A stretch of DNA of 64,000 bases. Origin: Prochlorococcus sp. AG-363-C02. GTDB taxonomy: Bacteria; Cyanobacteriota; Cyanobacteriia; PCC-6307; Cyanobiaceae. Shown piece after piece: positions 7,147 through 15,488 of this stretch. The DNA is taken from contig QCFH01000003.1 of the NCBI GenBank assembly GCA_003278345.1, positions 36,400 through 100,399 on the forward strand. The letters run 5' to 3'. The notes beneath the pieces were generated by a model. The model made no database searches, was not told the origin of the DNA, and saw nothing but the letters and a program-made list of their open reading frames with translations. Numbering within the stretch: the stretch's first letter is position 1; each line of letters begins with the position of its first letter. The translations under genes and the position numbers were made by a program.

Positions 7147-8064
7147 TTATAAGTTTAAAACTAATGACCATATAGGAATTGTTATTAGAGCTAAGAGTGT
7201 GCTGAAAACGACTAATAATGTAGCTTTATCTTCATCTTGGGATTTGGCTTGAGCAATTAAAAGAATTGATATTGCTGTTGGTGCAGCAGCTTGGAGAACT
7301 AATGCGTTCTTCATAATGCTTGGCAACTGAAGTATTAAGCATAGAATCAACATTAAAGTTGGAAGGACTATTAATTTAAGAATTACATTGTTCTTGATAG
7401 ATATAATCTGAATTTTTATTGATGAGAAAGTATATCTATTTAGCAAACTTAAGCGCATTCCAACTACTACGAGAGCTAGAATAATTACAATTCTGGCAGG
7501 AATCCAAAGGGAAGAGGTTATTTGCTGATTCCAAGGAGAAGCTTGAACTATAAATGCGCCAATCAATCCTTTGCTTGCTGGACTGCTAACAAGCTCTTTG
7601 CAATAAAAAAAACAATGTTTAATGCCGTGCAATTTATAGGAATTTTTCGCCAATATTAGTGGTCCTATTCCCCATATGAATAAAGTTGCTCCAAGGTCAA
7701 AACCCATACTGTAGACAAGAGCTTCATTAGGGAGCAATGCTAATGAAACAGGAATTCCAAAATAACCCGTATTTCCAAATCCAGTCCCTAACTGCAAAGC
7801 TGTACCATTTAAATTTTTTTTTAAACTAGGAAACATATTCAATATTGCCATTAAGAGACCTATGACAATCAAGGCAATTAGAGCAGCTTCAATTAGTTTT
7901 AAATTGATACCGGTTTTAAGCAGAAGTCCTGTTAAACTAATTGGGATACCATACTTTATTAATAAGTCGGCAAATAATAAAGAAAAACTCTTTTTAAATC
8001 TCCCAAGCAAATATCCAATCAATAAACATGGGATTAATTCCGAAAGTAAGTAAATTATTTTCAT
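7147..8064 (-). CDS. AEC-family permease (auxin efflux carrier-like)
   Basis: 305 residues with about ten hydrophobic helices in two groups of five, typical of the AEC family. The N-terminal half shows the family pattern around GIPISLTGLLLKTG and GNTGYFGIPVSLALLPNEA, the second half AAPTAISILLIAQAKSQD. AEC members export or import organic anions (malate, malonate, other small acids) across the inner membrane; the substrate here cannot be told. Full length for the family. It converges on the terminator at 7031-7083 and stands alone. Confidence 0.8.
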   Translation of the reverse strand: MKIIYLLSELIPCLLIGYLLGRFKKSFSLLFADLLIKYGIPISLTGLLLKTGINLKLIEAALIALIVIGLLMAILNMFPSLKKNLNGTALQLGTGFGNTGYFGIPVSLALLPNEALVYSMGFDLGATLFIWGIGPLILAKNSYKLHGIKHCFFYCKELVSSPASKGLIGAFIVQASPWNQQITSSLWIPARIVIILALVVVGMRLSLLNRYTFSSIKIQIISIKNNVILKLIVLPTLMLILCLILQLPSIMKNALVLQAAAPTAISILLIAQAKSQDEDKATLLVVFSTLLALITIPIWSLVLNL

Positions 8065-8219
8065 TATTTATTATAAAAGATAAATTTGATAGGTTAGATA
8101 ATTCTACTTTTATTGCTTTTTAATTCATTTTAAGTAAATATAGCAATTATTTTAAGATCAAAACTATTGTAAAGGCTAAACAATGCTGGTTCAACAATTA
8201 TATCTTTAACAAAAAATAA

Positions 8220-8357
8220 ATGATATTAATTCTTTATTCCCTAGTTCTTCATATTTTGATAATTTTACTATTTCTTTTTCTTCTTATTTATGGTAAAAGG
8301 TTTATAAATCTTGGTGATATTTTGATAATAAACCTTTCAATAAATAAAAATAAATAG
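8220..8357 (+). CDS. 45-aa hydrophobic peptide, possibly the start of a broken gene
   Basis: ATG at 8220, TAG at 8355-8357; starts MILILYSLVLHILIILLFLF. After the TAG the same frame stays open for another 18 hydrophobic codons (LTILIYPIAGILNGLLLL) to a TAA. That continuation suggests an in-frame stop has split a two-helix membrane protein, though chance in AT-rich DNA cannot be excluded. Confidence 0.3.
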   Translation: MILILYSLVLHILIILLFLFLLIYGKRFINLGDILIINLSINKNK

Positions 8358-8477
8358 CTTACTATTCTTATTTATCCAATCGCTGGAATTTTAAATGGAT
8401 TACTTTTACTATAAAATATTTTATTTGACTTGCAAATTTAGATTTTTTAGTTAGAAATAAATGATGCTATTAAACAA

Positions 8478-8609
8478 ATGCTTTACTTAATACAACTTGA
8501 AGGGCTAATGGTTTTTGCCCTTGCTATTTATATTCTGTTTCGGAGTACTCAGGTAGAGAAAGGTCTTTGGAGAATTACTGCATCTAGAGTCAAAAAGATT
8601 AGGAACTAA
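8478..8609 (+). CDS. 43-aa single-helix membrane protein
   Basis: ATG at 8478, TAA at 8607-8609. Starts MLYLIQLEGLMVFALAIYIL, one membrane helix, then a basic tail (TASRVKKIRN). The positive-inside arrangement supports a real peptide. No family recognised. Confidence 0.4.
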   Translation: MLYLIQLEGLMVFALAIYILFRSTQVEKGLWRITASRVKKIRN

Positions 8610-8741
8610 AAAAACTTCAGTTTTTGGAGTAAGGCCTATTTATTAGATTAGGAGAAATATATTTTATTTGCTCAGAGTCCTTACAAGAGCCCTTTTTGAA
8701 TTGGTTTTGTTTTCTACAATGAGAGATGTAAAAAAATAAGG

Positions 8742-10190
8742 TTATATTCCTGTCCCTTCTTGATTTGCTTCTTTTACGTTGCTTTGAATAAGATCTGTTA
8801 AATTTAATTCATTATTTTGACCAGACATTTCGGCAAATTTTTTCCCTTGAGGAATCAATCTTTTCTCGTAAGAGCCTACGGCTTCGTTAAAAGATTTGTT
8901 GAGTCTTAAGAGACTGCTACCAATGGCATTGAATTTCTCTGTAAAAATTGAGAATCTTTTGTAGAGCTCAATAGCATTCTCTTGTATCTCATCAATATTT
9001 TTCTCTATTTCTGCTTGTTGAATAGTTATTGAAAAACCTTTGAGGATTGCCAAAAGACTTGTAGGAAAAGTAAGTATTATTTTTTTACTGAATGCATATT
9101 CTAAGAGTTCTGGATCTCTTTCAAGTGCCATTGAAAGTGCTCCTTCTATCGGTATGAAAAGGATTACACCATCAATCACTTGACCTAATGATCTTAGTTT
9201 TGTCGCATAATCTTTTTTGCTGAGTTGATCTATGTGAGAACGTACTTTCTTTAAATGTTCAGATAAGGCTTTTTCAACTTCGTCTTCACTGTTGGCTTTA
9301 ATTGCATCTAAATAGCTTTCTACAGGAGCCTTTGAGTCAATAATTAATTTTCGATAATTTGGAATAGTTATGACACAGTCAGGTCTATATCGACCTTCAA
9401 TTGTCTCTATATTTACCTGTTCGTCGAAGTCGCAATATTTGGTGAGGCCTACAAACTCTAGAATTCTTTTAAGATTTACTTCTCCCCAACGGCCTTTAAT
9501 ATTTGGGGAACGCAGGGCACTTGTTAATTGTTGAGCAGCTCCTTGAACATCGTCACTTCGTTGCCTTAAATCTCTAGTTGTTTGAGCTAATATTCCAAGT
9601 TTTTCCGTTGAGTCTTTGGACATATTCTCCACTTGTTTCCTTAATATCTCAACTTGCTTAGAAAAAGGTTCTCCAACTGTTTCTTTTGTTGCTTTCAACA
9701 AAGCTTCACGAGAATTGTCGAGCATTTCCCCACTTAATGCTTGGAACTGAGAAATCAGATCAGCCCTTGCTTCCTCAATGAATTTAGCTTGACTTGTTTT
9801 AGATTTAAGTTTTTCATAAGCTTCACTTACTTGTATGCTTAGCTGCTTGTTCTCTTTTCTCATTGTTTCGAGGGTTGCAAAATTAAATCTTTGATTTTCT
9901 TTCAGTGCGTCATTCTCTTTATTAGATTCTTCAAGTTTGGTAGAACTTATAGCTGCTTTCTCTTTTGCGTCTAGTAATTTGTTTTGAATAATTCTTAGCT
10001 CGTTTTTTAGAACTTCTCTTTCAAGATGTAATTGCTCTAGAACTTGATCCGTTTTCATGAGGCGATCTTGGAGCAATTGCTCTTTGCTATCAATTGGACC
10101 AAAATTGACTCTTGTTAAGCGTCGACTTAACAAGAAACCGGCTATAAGTCCTGACAAGACACCAGTAATAAAAAGAAGCAAGCTATTCAT
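8742..10190 (-). CDS. rmuC: DNA recombination protein RmuC
   Basis: 482 residues, normal length. An N-terminal membrane anchor (MNSLLLFITGVLSGLIAGFL) is followed by a long coiled coil (about 30-200) and the RmuC nuclease-like domain (about 205-450), recognisable by the GRWGEVNLKRILEFVGL stretch near residue 231, the RPDCVITIP segment and the LIIDSKAPVESYLDA motif. In E. coli RmuC limits recombination at inverted repeats; the fold belongs to the PD-(D/E)XK group. The start ATG precedes the helix directly. A small acidic gene lies downstream of nothing else related. Confidence 0.92.
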   Translation of the reverse strand: MNSLLLFITGVLSGLIAGFLLSRRLTRVNFGPIDSKEQLLQDRLMKTDQVLEQLHLEREVLKNELRIIQNKLLDAKEKAAISSTKLEESNKENDALKENQRFNFATLETMRKENKQLSIQVSEAYEKLKSKTSQAKFIEEARADLISQFQALSGEMLDNSREALLKATKETVGEPFSKQVEILRKQVENMSKDSTEKLGILAQTTRDLRQRSDDVQGAAQQLTSALRSPNIKGRWGEVNLKRILEFVGLTKYCDFDEQVNIETIEGRYRPDCVITIPNYRKLIIDSKAPVESYLDAIKANSEDEVEKALSEHLKKVRSHIDQLSKKDYATKLRSLGQVIDGVILFIPIEGALSMALERDPELLEYAFSKKIILTFPTSLLAILKGFSITIQQAEIEKNIDEIQENAIELYKRFSIFTEKFNAIGSSLLRLNKSFNEAVGSYEKRLIPQGKKFAEMSGQNNELNLTDLIQSNVKEANQEGTGI

Positions 10191-10289
10191 AAACTCTTTT
10201 TAGCCATTTTAGGTTCTCTATACATCAGGTTGCTGTTATTAAAAAACAACTCAAGACATAGATTGACGTTTTTATTTGTATCTATAAAT

Positions 10290-10526
10290 TTACTCTTCCC
10301 ATTTAAATGCGACGGTTTCTTCAGCAAGTCTGTCATCAAAAAATTGTCTACACAAATCTTCCATTCTTAATTTTTTTAGATCATCAATTCTTCTTATATC
10401 TTCATCGTTCAATTCATAAGTTGTTAAAACTTTATTGCTCTCATCTCTTTCGATTTCAATTCCAAGCTCTTTAGCTAGCGCTTCGCAGTCAAATTCCTCA
10501 GAACCAAAAGTAAAGCTGATTTTCAT
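10290..10526 (-). CDS. conserved hypothetical acidic protein, 78 aa
   Basis: ATG start, 78 residues, strongly acidic (GSEEFDCEALAKELGIEIER, ending ETVAFKWEE). No signal or membrane segment; predicted mixed strand and helix. Charge pattern is even throughout, as in a folded cytosolic protein. It lies about 100 bases downstream of neither neighbour with coupling, upstream of rmuC's promoter side. No family recognised. Confidence 0.6.
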   Translation of the reverse strand: MKISFTFGSEEFDCEALAKELGIEIERDESNKVLTTYELNDEDIRRIDDLKKLRMEDLCRQFFDDRLAEETVAFKWEE

Positions 10527-10676
10527 TCCTTTAACAAAGTTTTAGGTCAAAATTCTAGCTGGGATGCACTGGAATTGTTTTCATTAACAAATTCCTTATA
10601 ATTTATTTTGGAAGATTGTTTCAATTCCTACAACAAGAAGTTTTTATTTCGCTAGTTTAAAGGAAGTATCATTATC

Positions 10677-10687
10677 GGAGGTGATCC
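10677..10687 (+). promoter_or_regulatory. extended Shine-Dalgarno sequence
   Basis: GGAGGTGATCC matches the complement of the 16S rRNA 3' end over its full length, far better than other genes in the window. It ends one base before a TTG start at 10689, with the GGAGG core at a normal 7-base spacing, and so supports translation of that small ORF. Confidence 0.55.
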
Positions 10688-10688
10688 A

Positions 10689-10790
10689 TTGTCGTATCTA
10701 CCTAACGGTCAAGAGTCAATGGGAATTAGATCATTTGACTGCTCAGTGACTCCCGCCTTGAAAGGTTACATAATTAATAGGTTTATATAG
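10689..10790 (+). CDS. 33-aa small protein, TTG start
   Basis: TTG at 10689, TAG at 10788-10790. Reads MSYLPNGQESMGIRSFDCSV and ends KGYIINRFI. Soluble, no membrane segment. What supports it is the very strong ribosome-binding site directly upstream, and two hairpins directly downstream. The ORF could also be a leader peptide, or the whole stretch an RNA whose GGAGGTGATCC has another role. Confidence 0.4.
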   Translation: MSYLPNGQESMGIRSFDCSVTPALKGYIINRFI

Positions 10791-10816
10791 CCCTTCTTTT
10801 TTAACCTATTAGTTGA

Positions 10817-10849
10817 AGAGCTGACTACAGGGTAATCAGCTCTTTTTTT
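10817..10849 (+). terminator. intrinsic terminator after the 33-aa ORF
   Basis: AGAGCTGA (10817-10824) pairs with TCAGCTCT (10836-10843), followed by a run of Ts. A second inverted repeat just upstream (AATAGGTT around 10777 and AACCTATT around 10803) forms a hairpin overlapping the ORF's stop. Confidence 0.75.
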
Positions 10850-11080
10850 ATAGTAATATTTTCATGTATAAGCAATTAGAACTTTTCTAGTAGGCTTATG
10901 AAAAATACTTTTTAATTGGATGTAAATTTAAAAAAGATTTATAGCTTCTTTTGTACTTTTAGATTGCTTATCATAATTATTACCATCCGATACGAGCCTT
11001 TTAATTATTTCTTGTCAAATGAATTCCAGTTATTTACTTTGATTTAATTTAAATCTTAAAAGAATAGTAAAAAATAGATT

Positions 11081-11512
11081 TTATTCCAATACGTCTATGA
11101 AACCCTCAGTAATATAAGCTGCCATTGGCATAATATGCTTTTCAATTTCTCTTTCGGATTTTTTCCACTTTATTGAAAGAGCTTCTAATAAATCATTATC
11201 TTTTACATAGTTAATCATTGTATTGGCAAGATGAACAGGAAGGTCACAGTTATTTTTTGTTGCTAGCTTGTCCCATGCTTCTTTATTAAGCTGCCCTAAA
11301 AAATTTAAGTCCTTAGAGTTTGCATACTTAAACAATTCTTCTAGGCCAATATATATATACGTTTGACCTAACTCTTGTAAAAAACTTTCTACTCCTTTAC
11401 CTTCCTTAAAATCTTTTAAGATTGAATTAAGAGATTCTTTTTTGCTTTCGTCTCCTTCTTTAATTTCATTCAGGAGTTTAAAAAGAGAACTAAATTCTAA
11501 TTGGGTTGTCAT
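11081..11512 (-). CDS. hypothetical protein, 143 aa
   Basis: ATG start (MTTQLEFSSLFKLLNEIKEG). Soluble and mostly helical, moderately charged, no cysteine cluster and one Cys only. The C-terminal third (KWKKSEREIEKHIMPMAAYI) is amphipathic. No recognised domain. It is flanked on both sides by AT-rich, gene-free DNA, about 230 and 270 bases. Confidence 0.65.
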   Translation of the reverse strand: MTTQLEFSSLFKLLNEIKEGDESKKESLNSILKDFKEGKGVESFLQELGQTYIYIGLEELFKYANSKDLNFLGQLNKEAWDKLATKNNCDLPVHLANTMINYVKDNDLLEALSIKWKKSEREIEKHIMPMAAYITEGFIDVLE

Positions 11513-11782
11513 ATTTTGATGCTGGGTGAATAAATATAATCTAAGCCTTGCCTTGCCCTATAGCAATAAACGTAAAGTTAACTACTATAAAAACTTAAAC
11601 CTGTTAAAAAATATTTTAATTAAATGTTATATAGACTATCTTTGTTATGCAATTCATATAGGATTTAATTATATATAATATTAATCTAAATAAACTCTTA
11701 TAAAACTTATTTGATATCTTTTATATAGCCTAACTTAGCCTTGCAATTAATTGTTAATATTAGTTGTTTCTATAAAGCTTAT

Positions 11783-12019
11783 TTAATTAGCATCTTCCAC
11801 TTCAGAAAGCTCCTCTTCAAAGAACCATTGAGAATTACCATCCTTAAATTCAATAACCAATCCAAATTGATTCCCATCAACCATTTTATAGCCAACTAGT
11901 TTTCCAATTGAATCTTTTCTAAGACTTATAAGAAGCTTCCTTGGAAGTCGGTCTGTTACTTTCCTAAGGTCAACTTTAAGCAATTGGCCTTCATTCAATT
12001 TTGATGAATCTTTTATCAA
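11783..12019 (-). CDS. DUF2862-like protein, 78 aa
   Basis: Residues 41-71 carry the family signature: VGYKMVDG, then a GLVIEFKDG strand and WFFEEEL. DUF2862 is a small beta-rich cyanobacterial family of unknown function. The N-terminus is basic. A paralogue with the same core but a longer tail lies at 37726-38097. No linked operon partner. Confidence 0.75.
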   Translation of the reverse strand: MIKDSSKLNEGQLLKVDLRKVTDRLPRKLLISLRKDSIGKLVGYKMVDGNQFGLVIEFKDGNSQWFFEEELSEVEDAN

Positions 12020-12185
12020 AGCTACGATTTTATTTTAAAACTTTTTTAATCTAGCAAGATTCTTAATAAAAAATTATTGATATTCAATCTAATATTAACT
12101 TATTGTGATTAACCACCTAATATAATTTTATTTTATAATGTATACTTATATCAATTAGAACTCTTCTCCTTGTAACTATATCTTT

Positions 12186-12545
12186 ATGCTTATTTATATA
12201 CCATGTAAATTTATTATTAACTATAAATCTGCATTTAATGAACAAAATAGAATAATCAAAAGATTATTTTTCTTCCTATTAATTGCCATATTGTCAGGGG
12301 GATGTAATTTGCCACAAGAAGACAGGAATAAATATAAATGGGAAGTTGAGAAGGCTTTAAGCATGCAAACTTTCTATTTAAACAAGGAGTTAAATAAAAG
12401 CATGGCTTTAGAATCTTCTAGTAGTTTAAATACGTCTCTGGAGTATATAAACTACATTGCTTGCTTGACTTCTAAAAAGCGCCTTGGAGTCAGATTCCAT
12501 ATTGCAAAAAATACTTGTCGTATTGATTCTAAAATTAAAAAATGA
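12186..12545 (+). CDS. putative lipoprotein, 119 aa
   Basis: A hydrophobic segment (RLFFFLLIAILSGGC, residues about 27-41) ends in a lipobox-like LSGGC, so Cys41 would be lipidated. The 25-residue stretch in front is unusually long for a signal peptide, but no later start codon exists in frame. The mature part is polar and helical with two more cysteines. Function unknown. Confidence 0.5.
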   Translation: MLIYIPCKFIINYKSAFNEQNRIIKRLFFFLLIAILSGGCNLPQEDRNKYKWEVEKALSMQTFYLNKELNKSMALESSSSLNTSLEYINYIACLTSKKRLGVRFHIAKNTCRIDSKIKK

Positions 12546-12601
12546 AAACTCTTTTTTGATATTAATTCTTTCTCTACATTTCTTATACTCTTAGCATGTC
12601 T

Positions 12602-12760
12602 TTATTTAAATATGCTTTTAATTAAAATAATTAATATTTTAACAGACCAGAATATAATACCACCATAGATAAAGCCAGCAATACCAGAGCCCCAGTCTCT
12701 AGACAATTTGCCAGTCATTAAAAGAACCAAAATCCCAATTAAAAGAAAATAAATTGACAT
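12602..12760 (-). CDS. 52-aa two-helix membrane protein
   Basis: Minus strand, ATG at 12760-12758, TAA at 12604-12602. Starts MSIYFLLIGILVLLMTGKLS, a loop (RDWGSG), then a second helix (IAGFIYGGIIFWSVKILIIL) and a basic end. Converges with the lipoprotein gene. No family recognised. Confidence 0.55.
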   Translation of the reverse strand: MSIYFLLIGILVLLMTGKLSRDWGSGIAGFIYGGIIFWSVKILIILIKSIFK

Positions 12761-12955
12761 TAATGTAAATAGATTATTTTAAAACATTAGTTTAAAATAA
12801 TATACCTAATTGATTTCATATGATTTGAAAAATAATTACTTTAACAGAAATTTTACATTAAAATAAAATTACGTTCAAAACAAATATAGCAATTAATATA
12901 TATATAGAACTTTTACTTAACCCTTAATAATCAATTAATAAGAGTTTTAGCAAGA

Positions 12956-13060
12956 ATGAAAATGCTTATTAAAAACATAGCAGCTCGACCATGGATAATC
13001 TCAGACCTAGACAAGCGGGCAAAGGATGACATAAATACCTTGCAGCTAATCTATTTATAA
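12956..13060 (+). CDS. 34-aa possible small protein
   Basis: ATG at 12956, TAA at 13058-13060. Reads MKMLIKNIAARPWIISDLDK and ends DDINTLQLIYL. Soluble, protein-like composition, no strong ribosome-binding site. It is the only candidate in about 430 bases (12761-13190). Confidence 0.3.
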   Translation: MKMLIKNIAARPWIISDLDKRAKDDINTLQLIYL

Positions 13061-13190
13061 CAAATATTTTGTTTTTCGCCACAACTAATTAAGTTCGATT
13101 ACTAGACCATTTCCTTAAATTGAATAGAATTTTTGACCCTTAGAAGATTTGAAACTCGTTTTAGTAAAGGAGTGGTTTAAAATTTATTTC

Positions 13191-13337
13191 TCAAAACTTC
13201 TTTAGTAGAAAAATTAACGCTCCAATAAATACAGGACCCGATATAGCGGCCATTCCAATTATTACGATTAGTCTAAATGCCTCAAGGTTATCTATTGCTG
13301 GTTCAGTAGCTAATGGCGACAAAATTGAGTAAATCAT
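13191..13337 (-). CDS. 48-aa single-helix membrane protein
   Basis: Minus strand, ATG at 13337-13335, TGA at 13193-13191. Starts MIYSILSPLATEPAIDNLEA, then a membrane helix (about residues 24-46). A polar N-terminus outside and helix near the end fits a C-terminal anchor. The 57-aa membrane gene upstream on the same strand stops 50 bases before this start, so they may share a transcript. Family unknown. Confidence 0.5.
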   Translation of the reverse strand: MIYSILSPLATEPAIDNLEAFRLIVIIGMAAISGPVFIGALIFLLKKF

Positions 13338-13387
13338 TATTGTACTGATGACTATTTTTAATTTGTTTATTAATTCCCTTGAGTCAA

Positions 13388-13561
13388 TTATCCAACCCCA
13401 GGTATATGGAAAGGAAGTATATTATCCAATGAAATCAAATATTTATGGAAAACAGGTATTCTTAATAAAGCTAATGGAACCAAAATATGTGAAGCCAACC
13501 AAATAGCACCAACAATTGGTCCCCATTTGCCAAGTTTTGAGAGAATTTTTCTTTCTTTCAT
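13388..13561 (-). CDS. 57-aa membrane protein with conserved-looking histidines
   Basis: Minus strand, ATG at 13561-13559, TAA at 13390-13388. A basic start (MKERKILSKLGKWGP), one long hydrophobic helix containing His (IWLASHILVPLALL), then IPVFHKYLIS and PFHIPGVG. Three histidines near or inside the membrane part could bind a cofactor such as chlorophyll or heme, but no known family is recognised. Confidence 0.5.
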   Translation of the reverse strand: MKERKILSKLGKWGPIVGAIWLASHILVPLALLRIPVFHKYLISLDNILPFHIPGVG

Positions 13562-13726
13562 TTATGTTAAATGAAATACTACTTTAATTACCTATTGTAA
13601 ATGATTTTCTCGAGAAATTTAGTTAAATAATAGGAAAATTTTCCAGGAAATACTTTAAGTATAGATATTCAAAAAATTAGATTATGTAATTTATTATTTT
13701 TTTAGATGCAAATTTAAATAATAGCC

Positions 13727-14038
13727 TTAGCTTCCTTCATAAGAATCTAATCCAGCTACAAAAGGAAAAACTTGATCGTCACCCAAGTCAGGATATCCTG
13801 TTTCATCATTTGATATAACTGGGGCTTCATTCACTTGAGAAACAGAGGAAGATTCTTTATCTGCCAGTTCTGTAGAGCTTGAAATTTCGTTGTTTTCGAG
13901 GCTGACTTTTGGAAATGATGCTTCGAGCTTAAAGGTTTGATTAGCATTTGCAGGAGTACAATCAGTTATAAAAATTGAACAAATTAAAACTAGTGATGAG
14001 AAGGCCAAACAAAGAAACTTAGATATTTTCTTAAGCAT
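13727..14038 (-). CDS. exported hypothetical protein, 103 aa
   Basis: Signal peptide (MLKKISKFLCLAFSSLVLIC), probable cleavage after ANA at about residue 33. The mature part (70 residues) is acidic, rich in Ser, Glu and Asp (SSSTELADKESSSVSQVNEA), and probably disordered, ending in DQVFPFVAGLDSYEGS. Likely periplasmic or lumenal. No family recognised. Confidence 0.6.
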   Translation of the reverse strand: MLKKISKFLCLAFSSLVLICSIFITDCTPANANQTFKLEASFPKVSLENNEISSSTELADKESSSVSQVNEAPVISNDETGYPDLGDDQVFPFVAGLDSYEGS

Positions 14039-14201
14039 GATTTTTATAAAGCTATTTATATTTAAGCAGTTATAGGGCCAGTTTTCATATTTATTTGCAT
14101 CTCTTTAGGGAATTAAGAGATTGACTAGAAAATTATATCTAATTTCGAACTATAGCTTTCATATTCTAAAGTCAAGAAAAAGTTTTAGGTGTTTGTATTC
14201 A

Positions 14202-14324
14202 TTATTTAATTACGGATAGACTTATTCCTTTAAAGCGTAAAAATAAAACTCCTAGAAGCCCTAAAAGATTTAGTCCAATTACAAATGCCCATATTTTGAA
14301 GCTCTTGCTTTCGCTTTTATTCAT
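14202..14324 (-). CDS. 40-aa single-helix membrane protein
   Basis: Minus strand, ATG at 14324-14322, TAA at 14204-14202. Starts MNKSESKSFKIWAFVIGLNL: polar N-terminus, one helix (LLGLLGVLF), basic end (LRFKGISLSVIK). Family unknown. Confidence 0.5.
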   Translation of the reverse strand: MNKSESKSFKIWAFVIGLNLLGLLGVLFLRFKGISLSVIK

Positions 14325-14470
14325 AATCAATATTTTGGAATAATCAAACTTTACTATTTATATAAAAGTGGATTATAAATATCTTGAAAATTTAATTAAA
14401 ATAAAGACTTTAATTAATTTAAATAAAAGACATGAATTTGATACATATTAGGAATGTATTAAAAAAACTA

Positions 14471-14500
14471 AAAAAGCCCCGTATAGGGGGCTTTTTTTTT
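14471..14500. terminator. bidirectional intrinsic terminator
   Basis: AAAAAGCCCC pairs with GGGGCTTTTT around a short loop, with long A and T runs on the two sides. It lies 15 bases beyond the stop of the minus gene at 14515. Confidence 0.8.
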
Positions 14501-14514
14501 GCTTTGAAAGTTAC

Positions 14515-14685
14515 TTATTTCTGATATCTATTTCCGCGATATGCAAGAGAATAATGAATTTCTTCTTTTGCTATATCTCTGCATGTATTGTAGTGCTCAC
14601 GTCTGTAAGTAAGTTCTGTGCATTTTTTTGCGGCAGGTTCTTTGTGTTGAATGTAGTCATGACCGCGATAAAGAAGAGTAGTCAT
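14515..14685 (-). CDS. DUF4278-like small protein, 56 aa
   Basis: I place the start at the ATG at 14685 rather than the in-frame one at 14721 because AGGAG sits 6 bases before it. The protein starts MTTLLYRGHDYIQHKEP and ends SLAYRGNRYQK: the Leu-x-Tyr-Arg-Gly motif near the start and again near the end is typical of DUF4278, a small cyanobacterial family of unknown function. The upstream region has a TTTTGTAG/CTACAAAA palindrome (about 14766-14789) that may be a regulatory site. A terminator follows. Confidence 0.7.
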   Translation of the reverse strand: MTTLLYRGHDYIQHKEPAAKKCTELTYRREHYNTCRDIAKEEIHYSLAYRGNRYQK

Positions 14686-14975
14686 AATGAACTCCTGTAT
14701 TAAACTAGGTCCCCGTTCCATGGCCTAGGTCGTAATGCGGCTTGCTTAAAAGCAAGTTGAACGTTTTTTGTAGTAATTGCTACAAAATCATAGTACTTGC
14801 TTCGTGCTGCGCTTGTAGTTCATGTTGATACATCTGCTTTTTAAGCAAAACTTCTTAACTATTCATGCTATTTACATCATTTGGGGCCTTTTTGGATAAA
14901 GTGTCTTTTTGTATAGATCTGATCCTTGTGAAAATCTTTTTATGAGTCTTCAGTTAATAGGATTGATTATTTTCA

Positions 14976-15182
14976 ATGAACTCTTTTTTACCAAAAGTAC
15001 TTGATTTGAATGGGATGTCATTGACTACTTCATTGGTTGTGTGGAGTATGATTGCTTTCCTGGCTGCTTTACTTTTGTTATTGGCCTTCTTGCTGTTTAA
15101 AAGTTTTTATCCACGTATATCTAATAAAAAATCTACTTCAAAAAAGGTTGAACCTAAAGGATTTGGTGGCTTTTCTAACTAG
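14976..15182 (+). CDS. 68-aa single-helix membrane protein
   Basis: Starts MNSFLPKVLDLNGMSLTTSL; one strong membrane helix (about residues 22-44, LAALLLLLAFLLF) followed by a basic, Ser/Lys-rich cytoplasmic tail (NKKSTSKKVEPKGFGGFSN). It ends 4 bases before the end of the convergent minus gene. No family recognised. A second ORF in another frame is a shadow. Confidence 0.6.
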   Translation: MNSFLPKVLDLNGMSLTTSLVVWSMIAFLAALLLLLAFLLFKSFYPRISNKKSTSKKVEPKGFGGFSN

Positions 15183-15186
15183 ATAT

Positions 15187-15375
15187 TTAGAGTCCGCCTT
15201 GATTTATGATATTAATAGCCAAAGGAGCTATGCAAATACATGCAATTAGTAATGCGATAAGTAGTTGGAAAATAGGTAATATGTTATCTGGCTTCATAGG
15301 TTTTATGGCTTCTTTACTTTGATCTGTTCCTTCTTTACTAAATACTTTTGTGACAAGCTTATCTTTGAGGGCCAT
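15187..15375 (-). CDS. 62-aa C-terminally anchored membrane protein
   Basis: ATG start (MALKDKLVTKVFSKEGTDQS). The first 33 residues are polar and basic, and the last part is a single hydrophobic helix (ILPIFQLLIALLIACICIAP) ending NIINQGGL. Converges tightly with the plus gene ending at 15182. No family recognised. Confidence 0.6.
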   Translation of the reverse strand: MALKDKLVTKVFSKEGTDQSKEAIKPMKPDNILPIFQLLIALLIACICIAPLAINIINQGGL

Positions 15376-15488
15376 TTAAATTAATTGTATATTAACTAGA
15401 CGATATCCCATGACGTTGTTTTAAATCAAATATATTAAAAAATATATATTTTGTTGCTTGCCCCGTAATGTGTGTTAATCATTTTATT

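Noticed and set aside
14726..14830. GCTTGC/GCAAGC and TTTTGTAG/CTACAAAA palindromes as a small RNA
   Set aside because: They lie in the promoter side of the DUF4278 gene and have no T-run or terminator of their own, so a regulatory site is at least as likely. Not called separately.
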